NCBI GenBank assembly: GCA_026987225.1
Contig: JALSNB010000385.1
Location: 1 to 6,076, forward strand
Source: Caldisericaceae bacterium
GTDB lineage: Bacteria > Caldisericota > Caldisericia > Caldisericales > Caldisericaceae
Direction of reading: 5' to 3'
Length of the DNA stretch: 6,076 nucleotides
Positions within the stretch are counted from its first letter, which is position 1. Every line of letters begins with the position of its first letter. The notes beneath the pieces are model-generated. The model did no database searches. It worked only from the letters and a program-made list of their open reading frames with translations, and was not told where the DNA came from. This document shows, piece after piece, positions 1 to 5,834 of this stretch. The translations under genes and the position numbers were made by a program.

Positions 1-167
1 TTTTTTACTTTTTTGGGCACTTCTTCCTCATCCTCTTTTTCAACGTGTATGAATGCAACGAGCACATCACTGAACTCTTTGCCGCCACTCCTATCTTCAA
101 ACTCGTCGAGAGTTTTGGTTGTCACATTGTAAGCAAATTTATCCATGTAAATCATCAAAAGTTTCAT
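1..167 (-). CDS. Archaeal-type threonyl-tRNA synthetase editing domain protein, N-terminal 55 codons (3' end beyond window)
   Basis: The visible peptide starts MKLLMIYMDKFAYNV, continues with a Lys-Thr-rich stretch, then VLVAFIHVEKEDEEEV near residues 35-50. This pattern (hydrophobic start, I-x-x-D, aromatic-x-V, then a V-L-V-x-F-I-x-V-E-K-x-D-E block) matches my recollection of the N-terminal editing domain of archaeal threonyl-tRNA synthetases (tRNA-Thr_ED family). That domain is a D-aminoacyl-tRNA-deacylase-like fold that removes serine mischarged on tRNA-Thr. The archaeal I-H-S-D reads I-Y-M-D here. Bacterial ThrRS normally carries an unrelated N-terminal TGS/N2 editing region, so this is unusual in a bacterial operon. 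It could be a full archaeal-type ThrRS or a stand-alone trans-editing protein; the window ends too early to tell. The ATG is 12 nt after the ruvB stop and preceded by a GGAGG (174-178) at 6-nt spacing, so it is probably co-transcribed with ruvB. The family call rests on motif memory over a short N-terminus. Confidence 0.68.
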   Translation of the reverse strand, partial: MKLLMIYMDKFAYNVTTKTLDEFEDRSGGKEFSDVLVAFIHVEKEDEEEVPKKVK

Positions 168-179
168 AGATAGCCTCCG

Positions 180-1142
180 TTAAAAAAGCGTATTTTCACC
201 GCCTCCGTGCACGTATTCTTTTGCACGGACAGTGGCTTTCCTTCCTTTGGGCGTGCGCAAGATAAAGTTTATTTTCATAAGATACGGCTCGATAATGTCT
301 TCAATGGTTCCTTTGTCTTCGCCTATTGCAGTGGAAAGCGCCTCTATTCCGACAGGCCCTCCGCGAAAGCGCAGCACAATGTTTTTGAGGTATTTTCTGT
401 CCAGATCGTTTAAGCCGTAAGAATCGATTCTCAAGCTTTCACACGCCTCTTCGACAATTTCGGTGTTTACCTTACTCAAATTTTTCACCTCTGCAAAGTC
501 CCTGACTCTTTTCAAAAGTTGAATTGCAATTCTCGGCACTCCCCTGGAACGTTTGCCTATCAGCAAAGCGGCGTCTTCCGTAATATCTATACCGAGAATC
601 TTGCTGTCCCTCAAAACAATATCTCTGAGTTCCTCCGGTTTGTACAGTTCAAGGTGGTAAACAATACCGAACCTGTCCCTGAGCGGAGGAGAAATAAGCC
701 CGAAACGAGTCGTGGCACCGATGAGAGTGAAAGGATTCAGTTCAAGGACAATCGTATGTGCGGAACGCTTGGAGCCTGCAACAATGGGAAGTTTAAAATC
801 TTCCATTGCGGAGTAAAGCACCTCTTCTACGGCCTTCGGCAAACGGTGTATTTCGTCGATAAACAGTACGTCCCCTTTTGAAAGCCCTATGAGAATTGCG
901 GCAAGGTCCCCGACTTTTTCGATGGACGGGCCTGTTGCATGTTTTATCGATACGCCAAGCTCGTTTGCTATGATGCCGGAAAGAGTCGTTTTGCCAAGCC
1001 CCGGCGGGCCGTAAAATAAAGTGTGATCGAGAGTCGCATTTCTGGACTTTGCCGAACTTATAAATACCTTAAGGCTGTTTTTTATCGAATCCTGCCCTAT
1101 AAAATCCTCAAGAGAAAGCGGCCTTATCGAATTATTCTCCAC
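180..1142 (-). CDS. ruvB: Holliday junction branch migration ATPase RuvB
   Basis: RuvB is the hexameric AAA+ motor that, loaded by RuvA, pumps DNA through Holliday junctions during recombinational repair. The 320-residue protein is slightly shorter than many family members but complete. It shows Walker A GPPGLGKTT (45-53), Walker B ending in DEIH (96-99), sensor 1 GATTR (142-146), the LRDRFG block (154-159) that carries the arginine-finger region, a sensor 2 GVPR (201-204), and the C-terminal winged-helix signature GGPVGIEALS (261-270) followed by EPYLMKINFILRTPKGR. The start is GTG: an in-frame TGA lies two codons upstream and the next methionine (residue 113) falls after the Walker motifs, so GTG at 1142-1140 is essentially forced. 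It overlaps the last 11 nt of ruvA in another frame, with AGAGG upstream inside ruvA as a ribosome binding site. Expression is therefore probably coupled to ruvA. Confidence 0.98.
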   Translation of the reverse strand: MENNSIRPLSLEDFIGQDSIKNSLKVFISSAKSRNATLDHTLFYGPPGLGKTTLSGIIANELGVSIKHATGPSIEKVGDLAAILIGLSKGDVLFIDEIHRLPKAVEEVLYSAMEDFKLPIVAGSKRSAHTIVLELNPFTLIGATTRFGLISPPLRDRFGIVYHLELYKPEELRDIVLRDSKILGIDITEDAALLIGKRSRGVPRIAIQLLKRVRDFAEVKNLSKVNTEIVEEACESLRIDSYGLNDLDRKYLKNIVLRFRGGPVGIEALSTAIGEDKGTIEDIIEPYLMKINFILRTPKGRKATVRAKEYVHGGGENTLF

Positions 1143-1695
1143 TGCTCAACCTCTTTATCGCTTCCCGCACAATGTCCTCGACACTGTTTTCATCACCTAA
1201 TTCACGCAGCACCTTTGCCACATCGTTTGCCGAATAGCCGAGAGAAATCAAAGCGGACTTTGCAAGTTTTATCTTTTCCGTTTCCACTTTCTTTTCTTCT
1301 TCCTTTATCTCGCCGCCCAACTCGATTACGATGCGCTTTGCCGTTTTTTCGCCTATGCCCGGCACGGGTTTGAATGCTTTATAATCGCCGCTGTCTATAA
1401 TGCTTATCAGTTTTTCTTTCGTCAGCACTCTGAAAATCCCCATCGCCGTTTTCGGGCCGACTCCGTTCACCTTTTTTACTATAAGGGCAAAAATCGCCTT
1501 CTCGCCTTTGTTTGTAAAGCCGTAAAGCGAAAGGTCGTTCTCTTTTCTGCTTTCATATATGTAAAGCATGTATTTTTTCATGGGGATAAAATTTTCGGGA
1601 TGAGCGACAAACACTTCGTAACCTATGCCATTTGCAAAAATAACAACGGAATTTTCGGATACCTCTTTTATTTCGCCTTCTATCAAAGCAATCAT
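1132..1695 (-). CDS. ruvA: Holliday junction DNA helicase subunit RuvA
   Basis: RuvA is the tetrameric four-way-junction binding protein that recruits RuvB. The 187-residue product has the OB-like domain I (about 1-62, starting MIALIEGEI, with GIGYEV at 24-28 and LYGF at 57-60). Two helix-hairpin-helix motifs follow, NGVGPKTA (77-84) and PGIGEKTAKR (112-121), then a charged Glu/Lys linker (about 130-143) and the small RuvB-binding domain III (about 144-187, with SLGYS). A longer reading frame begins upstream at 1734, but the family start is the Met of MIALIEGEI at 1695. This start gives an ATGA overlap with the ruvC stop, typical of coupled genes. Only a weak GAGG lies upstream, so translation probably relies on ribosomes finishing ruvC. 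Oddity: at the place of the domain I acidic pin (Glu-Asp in the E. coli protein) the residues appear to be Glu52-Asn53, with Asp54 next to them. Confidence 0.97.
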   Translation of the reverse strand: MIALIEGEIKEVSENSVVIFANGIGYEVFVAHPENFIPMKKYMLYIYESRKENDLSLYGFTNKGEKAIFALIVKKVNGVGPKTAMGIFRVLTKEKLISIIDSGDYKAFKPVPGIGEKTAKRIVIELGGEIKEEEKKVETEKIKLAKSALISLGYSANDVAKVLRELGDENSVEDIVREAIKRLSSGE

Positions 1696-2183
1696 AACGC
1701 AGCCTCTATGTAAGGAAGATTGTATATGTGGCAAAGTGCAAGAGCAATGCCGTCCGCCGCATCATCGGGCGTGGGCTTTTTATCCATGTTCAAAATTCTC
1801 TGCACGGCAAGCTGCACTTCCCTTTTTGTTGCACGCCCCACACCTATCAGAGCCTTTTTTGCTTCAAGCGGCGTGTATTCGAAAAGCGGTTTTTCGTATT
1901 GAGACGTGATAAGCATCGCTATGCCCCTTGCTTCGCTGACATTCACAACGGTTTTTAAATTCGTGTTAAAAAAAATCTTTTCGAGTGCCACGTGATCGAT
2001 AACGTTATCGTTAAAAATCCTTTTCAATTCCGAATAAATCATAAAAAGCCTGTCCGGGACTTTCTCATTCGACGGAGTTTTGATCACGCCGTATTTAACG
2101 ACAAAAATATTATCCCCGTCCTTGCGCACAAGCCCGAAACCCGTGCTTGCAAGCCCCGGATCTATACCAAGAACGTTAAGCAT
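1692..2183 (-). CDS. ruvC: Crossover junction endodeoxyribonuclease RuvC
   Basis: RuvC is the dimeric Mg2+-dependent resolvase that nicks Holliday junctions symmetrically, acting with RuvAB. At 163 residues it has typical family length. The acidic catalytic set is present: Asp8 in GIDPG (6-10), Glu68 in ALEKIFF (66-72), and Asp141 and Asp144 in PDDAADG (139-145). The conserved KTVVNVSEARG (77-87) and GVGRATKREVQ (114-124) blocks are also there. The start at 2183 is supported by the family N-terminus MLNVLGIDPG. It lies 2 nt after the yebC-family stop in a TGAGGATG arrangement. No well-placed Shine-Dalgarno sequence is seen upstream, which suggests translational coupling to the preceding gene. 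The stop overlaps the ruvA start by 4 nt (ATGA). All key residues are intact, so I infer an active resolvase. Confidence 0.98.
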   Translation of the reverse strand: MLNVLGIDPGLASTGFGLVRKDGDNIFVVKYGVIKTPSNEKVPDRLFMIYSELKRIFNDNVIDHVALEKIFFNTNLKTVVNVSEARGIAMLITSQYEKPLFEYTPLEAKKALIGVGRATKREVQLAVQRILNMDKKPTPDDAADGIALALCHIYNLPYIEAAL

Positions 2184-2185
2184 CC

Positions 2186-2944
2186 TCAGCCCAACTTTTC
2201 GGTAATCTTCTTTAGTTCCTCTTCGTCAATGTCGTAGTTCGTGTAGTAATCCTGGACATCGTCGTGATCTTCCAGAGCGTCACAGAGTTTGATGACTTTT
2301 ACGGCATCATCGCCGCTTACCTTAACGGTCGTTTTGGGTTCGAGCACAACCTCCGCACTCTTTATTTTTAATCCCGCTTCCTCGAGTTTCTTTCTTACGT
2401 CTTCCAAAGATTTCGGATCCGTATAAACGGTGAAAGTGCCGTCTTCTTCTTTTAGATCCTCTCCTCCGGCATCCGCAACGACAAGGAACAAATCGTCGTA
2501 TGACATATCGGTGGGTTCGAGTTCTATTTCACCTTTTGTTTCAAAATTCCACGACACAGAGCCGCTTTCCGCAAGGCTGCCTCCATAATTACTGAGAAGT
2601 CTTCTCAGTTCGGCAACCGTTCTGTTTTTGTTATCCGTGGAAATTTTAAGAATGAATGCGATACCAGCAGGCCCGTAAGCTTCGTATGTGAATTCCTCGT
2701 ATGTAACACCGGGAAGTTCACCCGTTCCGCGCATAATTGCCTTTTTGATATTGTCCATGGGCATGCCCATCTTCTTTGCTTTATCCACTGCATTCCTCAA
2801 ACGGGCATTCGTTTCCGGATTTCCGCCGCCCTGTTTTGCGGCAATAATAATTTCTTTCGTTAACTTTGTGAAAAGTTTTCCTCTTTTTGCATCCTGCGAA
2901 CTTTTCCTCGCCTGGATGTTGTGCCATTTAGAATGTCCTGACAT
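2186..2944 (-). CDS. yebC: YebC/PmpR (TACO1-like) family protein
   Basis: This 252-residue protein begins MSGHSKWHNIQARK and continues DAKRGKLFTKLTKEI, the family N-terminal signature. Later family blocks are GGGNPETNARLR (39-50), a YGPAGIAF block near residue 90, NYGGSLAESGSVSW near 118-131, and DDVQDYYTNYD near the C-terminus. Family members were long annotated as transcriptional regulators. More recent work on bacterial YebC proteins and mitochondrial TACO1 supports a ribosome-associated role in relieving stalling at proline stretches. The sequence alone does not decide between these for this protein. Its ATG overlaps the pdxT stop by one base (TAATG), with a strong GGGAGG (2952-2957) inside the pdxT 3' end, so it appears to be efficiently initiated. 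Placement directly before ruvC is a common bacterial arrangement. There is no signal peptide or membrane segment; it should be cytosolic. Confidence 0.96.
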   Translation of the reverse strand: MSGHSKWHNIQARKSSQDAKRGKLFTKLTKEIIIAAKQGGGNPETNARLRNAVDKAKKMGMPMDNIKKAIMRGTGELPGVTYEEFTYEAYGPAGIAFILKISTDNKNRTVAELRRLLSNYGGSLAESGSVSWNFETKGEIELEPTDMSYDDLFLVVADAGGEDLKEEDGTFTVYTDPKSLEDVRKKLEEAGLKIKSAEVVLEPKTTVKVSGDDAVKVIKLCDALEDHDDVQDYYTNYDIDEEELKKITEKLG

Positions 2945-3537
2945 TATAAAACCTCCCTGTTTTTTAAAAATTTTCTCACCATATCTAAAAAATATTTGTG
3001 AACTCTTAAATCCTGCCCCAATTCGGGATGAAAAGCCGAAACGAGCACATTTTCCTGCCTTGCAAAAACAATGCCTTCCGGAACTTCGGAAAGCACTTCC
3101 ACATTTTCACCGGGCTCTTTTCCCACGGGCGCACGGATAAAAATCGCATGGAAAGGCGTATCAAAACCTTTGACATTCAAATCGATTTCTTTGCTATCAA
3201 CCTGCCTGCCGAATGCATTACGCACTATTGTCAAATCGATAAATCCGAATTTGAACTGATCGTATCCTTCGATTCTGCTCGCAAGGAGAATCATTCCCGC
3301 ACATGTCCCGTAAACGGGCATTCCTTCGCTCACCCTTCTCCTTATCACGTCCTCAAGGTTAAACGCCTTAATAAGCCTTCCCATTGTGGTGCTTTCGCCA
3401 CCCGGAATAACAAGGCCGTCAACGGATGCGATTTCTTCCTCTTTTCTCACCGGAACGGCACTGTCAGCTCCAGCTTTTTTAAGCATATCGATATGTTCGG
3501 ATACGGCGCCCTGAAGCGCCAATACTCCTATTTTCAT
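2944..3537 (-). CDS. pdxT: Pyridoxal 5'-phosphate synthase glutaminase subunit PdxT
   Basis: PdxT hydrolyses glutamine and channels the ammonia to PdxS in the deoxyxylulose-independent PLP synthase. The 197-residue product has the family N-terminus MKIGVLALQGAVSEH. It carries PGGES (45-49), the nucleophile Cys79 in GTCAGM (78-82), the NAFGRQVDS block (107-115), and His170-Pro-Glu172 in FHPEL, completing the Cys-His-Glu triad of this class I-type glutamine amidotransferase. The ATG follows the pdxS TAG with no gap. A GAGGAG (3545-3550) inside the end of pdxS gives a 7-nt-spaced ribosome binding site. Together with PdxS it should form the 12+12 subunit complex described for this family. The gene's end overlaps the yebC-family start by one base, tying PLP synthesis to the downstream yebC-ruv string. 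All catalytic residues are present. Confidence 0.97.
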   Translation of the reverse strand: MKIGVLALQGAVSEHIDMLKKAGADSAVPVRKEEEIASVDGLVIPGGESTTMGRLIKAFNLEDVIRRRVSEGMPVYGTCAGMILLASRIEGYDQFKFGFIDLTIVRNAFGRQVDSKEIDLNVKGFDTPFHAIFIRAPVGKEPGENVEVLSEVPEGIVFARQENVLVSAFHPELGQDLRVHKYFLDMVRKFLKNREVL

Positions 3538-4425
3538 CTACTCGCTCCTCACCTGCATTTTGTCTTTGTCCGTAAGATCCCTTATATCGATACCAGGCAT
3601 CTCTTCTCCGAGATCCTCGGAAATCTTCGCAAGGATTTTCGGATCATCGTAATATGTCGTTGCGGCAACAATCGCTTCGGCACGTTTTTTCGGATTGGAA
3701 GACTTGAATATACCGGAGCCGACGAATATGCCATCAGCCCCGAGCTGCATCATAAGTGACGCATCCGCAGGCGTTGCAATGCCGCCTGCCGCAAAATTCA
3801 CAACCGGCAGCCTGCCGAGTTTCCTCACTTCTTTCAAAAGATCGATCGGCACCCTCAGCTCTTTTGCCTCAACGTAAAGCTCCTCTTCGGACATATTTTG
3901 CACTTTCCTTATTTCGTCCATAACAAGCCTCATGTGCCTCACCGCTTCAACAATATTTCCGGTACCCGGTTCGCCTTTTGTCCTTATCATTGCGGCACCT
4001 TCGGCAATTCTCCTCAACGCTTCGCCGAGATTTCTCGCACCGCATACAAACGGCACTTTAAATTTCCACTTATCTATATGATGTGTTTCATCGGCAGGAG
4101 TAAGCACTTCGCTTTCGTCTATAAAGTCAATACCGATGGCTTCGAGTATCTGTGCTTCGGCAAAATGCCCTATTCTCACTTTTGCCATAACGGGTATGGA
4201 CACCGCACTCATAATATCTTTAACAAGTTTCGGATCCGCCATTCTGGCAACTCCGCCTTCCTTCCTTATGTCGGCAGGAATCCTCTCAAGGGCCATAACG
4301 GCAACAGCACCCGCTTTTTCGGCAATTTGTGCCTGTTCGGGTGTCGTAACATCCATAATAACCCCGCCTTTTAACATTTCGGCAAGGCCTCTTTTAACTT
4401 TCACGGTGCCAAATTTCTCTTCCAT
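3538..4425 (-). CDS. pdxS: Pyridoxal 5'-phosphate synthase lyase subunit PdxS
   Basis: PdxS is the (beta/alpha)8-barrel synthase that condenses ribose 5-phosphate, glyceraldehyde 3-phosphate and PdxT-derived ammonia to PLP. The 295-residue protein shows the strongly conserved family pattern: KRGLAEMLKGGVIMDV (11-26, with Asp25), ALERIPADIR (45-54), the catalytic Lys82 in AKVRIGHFAEAQ (81-92), the second active-site Lys150 in RTKGEPGTG (148-156), and NFAAGGIATPADA (210-222). The open frame extends six codons further upstream to 4443. However, the strong AAGGAGGT (4432-4439) lies just before the ATG at 4425 and overlaps the longer start's first codons. The family N-terminus is MEEKFGT-like, so 4425 is the start. 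The often-seen ATTHY near residue 256 reads ATTYY here, probably without effect. It heads the minus-strand operon and has its own candidate promoter upstream. Confidence 0.98.
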   Translation of the reverse strand: MEEKFGTVKVKRGLAEMLKGGVIMDVTTPEQAQIAEKAGAVAVMALERIPADIRKEGGVARMADPKLVKDIMSAVSIPVMAKVRIGHFAEAQILEAIGIDFIDESEVLTPADETHHIDKWKFKVPFVCGARNLGEALRRIAEGAAMIRTKGEPGTGNIVEAVRHMRLVMDEIRKVQNMSEEELYVEAKELRVPIDLLKEVRKLGRLPVVNFAAGGIATPADASLMMQLGADGIFVGSGIFKSSNPKKRAEAIVAATTYYDDPKILAKISEDLGEEMPGIDIRDLTDKDKMQVRSE

Positions 4426-4431
4426 AATATT

Positions 4432-4439
4432 ACCTCCTT
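4432..4439 (-). promoter_or_regulatory. Ribosome binding site of pdxS
   Basis: On the minus strand this reads AAGGAGGT, an almost full complement to the 16S rRNA 3' end. Its GGAGG core (4433-4437) is 7 nt from the ATG at 4425. It decides the pdxS start, because the longer reading frame from 4443 would begin over this site. Confidence 0.9.
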
Positions 4440-4448
4440 GCAACCATT

Positions 4449-4476
4449 ATTGTATAACTTTCACGCTAAAAATCAA
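4449..4476 (-). promoter_or_regulatory. Candidate sigma70-type promoter for the pdxS-pdxT-yebC-ruvCAB string
   Basis: Minus-strand TTGATT (4471-4476) and TACAAT (4449-4454) are separated by 16 nt, matching consensus at 4 of 6 and 5 of 6 positions. Transcription would start near 4442, just ahead of the pdxS ribosome binding site, leaving a leader of under 20 nt and no room for a riboswitch. The site lies in the roughly 50-bp gap after the flavoprotein stop codon. Read-through from the flavoprotein gene is also possible, because no terminator is seen in the gap. Confidence 0.45.
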
Positions 4477-4477
4477 C

Positions 4478-5698
4478 TTACCTCGCAGCACTGCCCGCAA
4501 CGAATCCCGTGGAAAATGCCGCTTGCAGGTTGTATCCTCCGGTTATCGCATCGATATCCAGTAGCTCGCCCGTAATAAAAAGGTTATCCGCTATTTTCGA
4601 ACGCATCGTCTTCGGATCAACCTCTTTAAGGCTCACGCCGCCTTTCGTAACAATCGCATGTGCAAAACCTTCGGTGCCCAATATTGTAATAGGAAAGTGC
4701 TTTAAAAGCAAAAGTATCTTTTTTCTTTCTTCTTTTGTAATCTCACTGCATTTTTTATCGCCGTTTATTCCGCTCATTCCGACGAATACGGGAATTAAAC
4801 TTGCGGGAAGTAAAGCGTGCATCGCATTTTTGAACATTCTTTTTCCCTGTGCGGTAAATTCCCTCAAAAGCCTTCTGTCCAGTATTTCATCGCTCAAAGC
4901 GGGCTTCAAATCGATTTCCGCACTCAGAGGGTGTCTCAAAAAAGGAACGATTTCTGATGACAGCGTAAGGACGATGGGGCCTGATATACCGGAGGAGGTA
5001 AATACCATGTCTCCGAAATGGGAAAATCTTTTTTTGCCGCAAATCGCCGTGATTTTTACATTTCTTAAAGATAATCCCTCGAGTTCTTTTACCCATTTTT
5101 CTTTTGTAATAAGCGGAACAAGCCCCGGATAGAGCGGCGTAACGGTGTGGCCTATTTCCCTGAGCATCTCATAACCGTCACCCGTCGTTCCGAGCCCGGG
5201 GAAACTTTTCCCTCCGGTTGCCATAATAACATAATCCGCATCAAGCGTTTGACCGCTCTGCAGAATTACGCCTTTTACGGACGAGCCGTTCACGTTCAGA
5301 GACTTAACCGGGCTGTTCAAAACGATTTTTACGCCTCTACGCACCGCTTCGCCCTTCAATGCGTTCAAAACATCTTTCGAGCGCTGAGATTTAGGAAAAA
5401 CCCTGTTTCCGCGCTCAACAACCGTTTCCACGCCTATTCCGTTCAAAAATTTAACGAGATCCTCGTTAGAAAAAACGGAAAAGGCATGGTAGAGAAATTT
5501 TCCGTTTCTTCCGAATGCGGATATGAGTTCGCTCATAGGCCCTGCATTCGTTACGTTGCATCTACCTTTACCGGAAACAAGAATTTTAAGCCCGGGTTTT
5601 GGCATCTTTTCCAGAAGGATAACTTCCGAATTTTCGGCGGCTTTTATTGCGGACATCAGGCCTGCCGCACCCGCACCGATTATGATTACTTTTTTCAC
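4478..5698 (-). CDS. HI0933/YhiN-family NAD(P)/FAD-dependent oxidoreductase, GTG start
   Basis: A flavoprotein of the HI0933 (YhiN) family, sometimes annotated as aminoacetone oxidase-like; the physiological substrate is not established. From the GTG at 5698-5696 the product is 406 residues, typical for the family. It begins (M)KKVIIIGAGAAGL with the Rossmann dinucleotide motif GAGAAG (8-13) and Glu30 at the end of the second strand. The family block SGKGRCNVTN (42-51), ATGG (160-163) with the following FPGLGTTGDG, a TSSGISGP block, VTKGGV, and the C-terminal GELLDIDAITGGYNLQ (377-392) follow. The frame stays open to an ATG at 5752, but those 18 extra residues have no family counterpart, no Shine-Dalgarno precedes that ATG, and an apparent promoter lies inside them. 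I therefore prefer the GTG, which would make the message leaderless. The product is probably cytosolic. Family assignment is firm; the start is less so. Confidence 0.9.
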   Translation of the reverse strand: MKKVIIIGAGAAGLMSAIKAAENSEVILLEKMPKPGLKILVSGKGRCNVTNAGPMSELISAFGRNGKFLYHAFSVFSNEDLVKFLNGIGVETVVERGNRVFPKSQRSKDVLNALKGEAVRRGVKIVLNSPVKSLNVNGSSVKGVILQSGQTLDADYVIMATGGKSFPGLGTTGDGYEMLREIGHTVTPLYPGLVPLITKEKWVKELEGLSLRNVKITAICGKKRFSHFGDMVFTSSGISGPIVLTLSSEIVPFLRHPLSAEIDLKPALSDEILDRRLLREFTAQGKRMFKNAMHALLPASLIPVFVGMSGINGDKKCSEITKEERKKILLLLKHFPITILGTEGFAHAIVTKGGVSLKEVDPKTMRSKIADNLFITGELLDIDAITGGYNLQAAFSTGFVAGSAAR

Positions 5699-5704
5699 AG
5701 AGGG

Positions 5705-5732
5705 ATTATACAGGAATTTTAAGTTTTGTAAA
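5705..5732 (-). promoter_or_regulatory. Candidate promoter of the HI0933-family gene
   Basis: Minus-strand TTTACA (5727-5732) and a perfect TATAAT (5705-5710) are 16 nt apart. Six bases separate the -10 hexamer from position 5698, which is the first base of the preferred GTG start. The predicted transcript would therefore begin at or within a base or two of the start codon. If translation instead began at the ATG at 5752, this promoter would lie inside coding sequence. Confidence 0.6.
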
Positions 5733-5774
5733 CAGAACAATTCGTGCTTCATCGTTTACGCAGTCAAAATACGG

Positions 5775-5815
5775 GGTTGACAAATACCACATAAGTATAT
5801 AATAGGTTAACAAAT
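5775..5815. repeat. Pair of imperfect 11-bp direct repeats around the fhs promoter
   Basis: GGTTGACAAAT (5775-5785) and GGTTAACAAAT (5805-5815) differ at one base and start exactly 30 bp apart, close to three helical turns. The first copy contains the -35 hexamer of the fhs promoter and the second covers the expected transcription start. This could be a regulator binding pair, or chance similarity in AT-rich DNA. Confidence 0.35.
5777..5803 (+). promoter_or_regulatory. Promoter of fhs
   Basis: A perfect TTGACA (5777-5782) and a perfect TATAAT (5798-5803) lie 15 nt apart, shorter than the usual 16-18 nt. Transcription should start around 5809-5811, giving a leader of about 25 nt that holds only the ribosome binding site. 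No folate riboswitch or attenuator fits. The short spacer with perfect hexamers may lower basal activity or make it dependent on a regulator. Confidence 0.7.
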
Positions 5816-5821
5816 TAGGAT

Positions 5822-5828
5822 AAGGAGG
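5822..5828 (+). promoter_or_regulatory. Ribosome binding site of fhs
   Basis: AAGGAGG ends 6 nt before the ATG at 5835 and fixes that start. It is the strongest plus-strand initiation signal in the window. Confidence 0.92.
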
Positions 5829-5834
5829 AAAAAG

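Noticed and set aside
1693..1734. Upstream ATG at 1734 as the ruvA start
   Set aside because: The extra 13 residues have no counterpart in the RuvA family, whose N-terminus is MI-x-x-I-x-G; the ATG at 1695 gives that match and an ATGA junction with ruvC.
3028..3759. 243-codon plus-strand open frame opposite pdxT and pdxS
   Set aside because: It lies wholly antisense to two clearly conserved genes, has no recognisable domain, and its low-complexity His/Phe/Arg-rich product is typical of a reverse-complement shadow.
4440..4480. Rho-independent terminator after the flavoprotein gene
   Set aside because: No GC-rich hairpin followed by a T-run is present in the gap; the sequence instead looks like a promoter for pdxS.
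2411..4619. Repeated (T)TTCGGATC word at about 2411, 3637, 4228 and 4611, considered as a dispersed repeat or uptake signal
   Set aside because: Each copy encodes Asp-Pro-Lys on the minus strand at a sensible place in its protein (yebC-family, pdxS twice, flavoprotein). Shared codon preference explains it.
4509..5132. 207-codon plus-strand open frame opposite the flavoprotein gene
   Set aside because: It is antisense to conserved coding sequence; the Ser/Pro/Phe-rich translation is a mirror of the real codons. No ribosome binding site or family signature was seen.
5147..5722. 191-codon plus-strand open frame running into the divergent promoter region
   Set aside because: It is antisense to the N-terminal half of the flavoprotein, no family resemblance was found, and it overlaps the opposite-strand promoter.
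5811..5834. Possible folate or other riboswitch in the fhs leader
   Set aside because: The predicted leader is only about 25 nt and mostly ribosome binding site, too short for any known aptamer plus expression platform.
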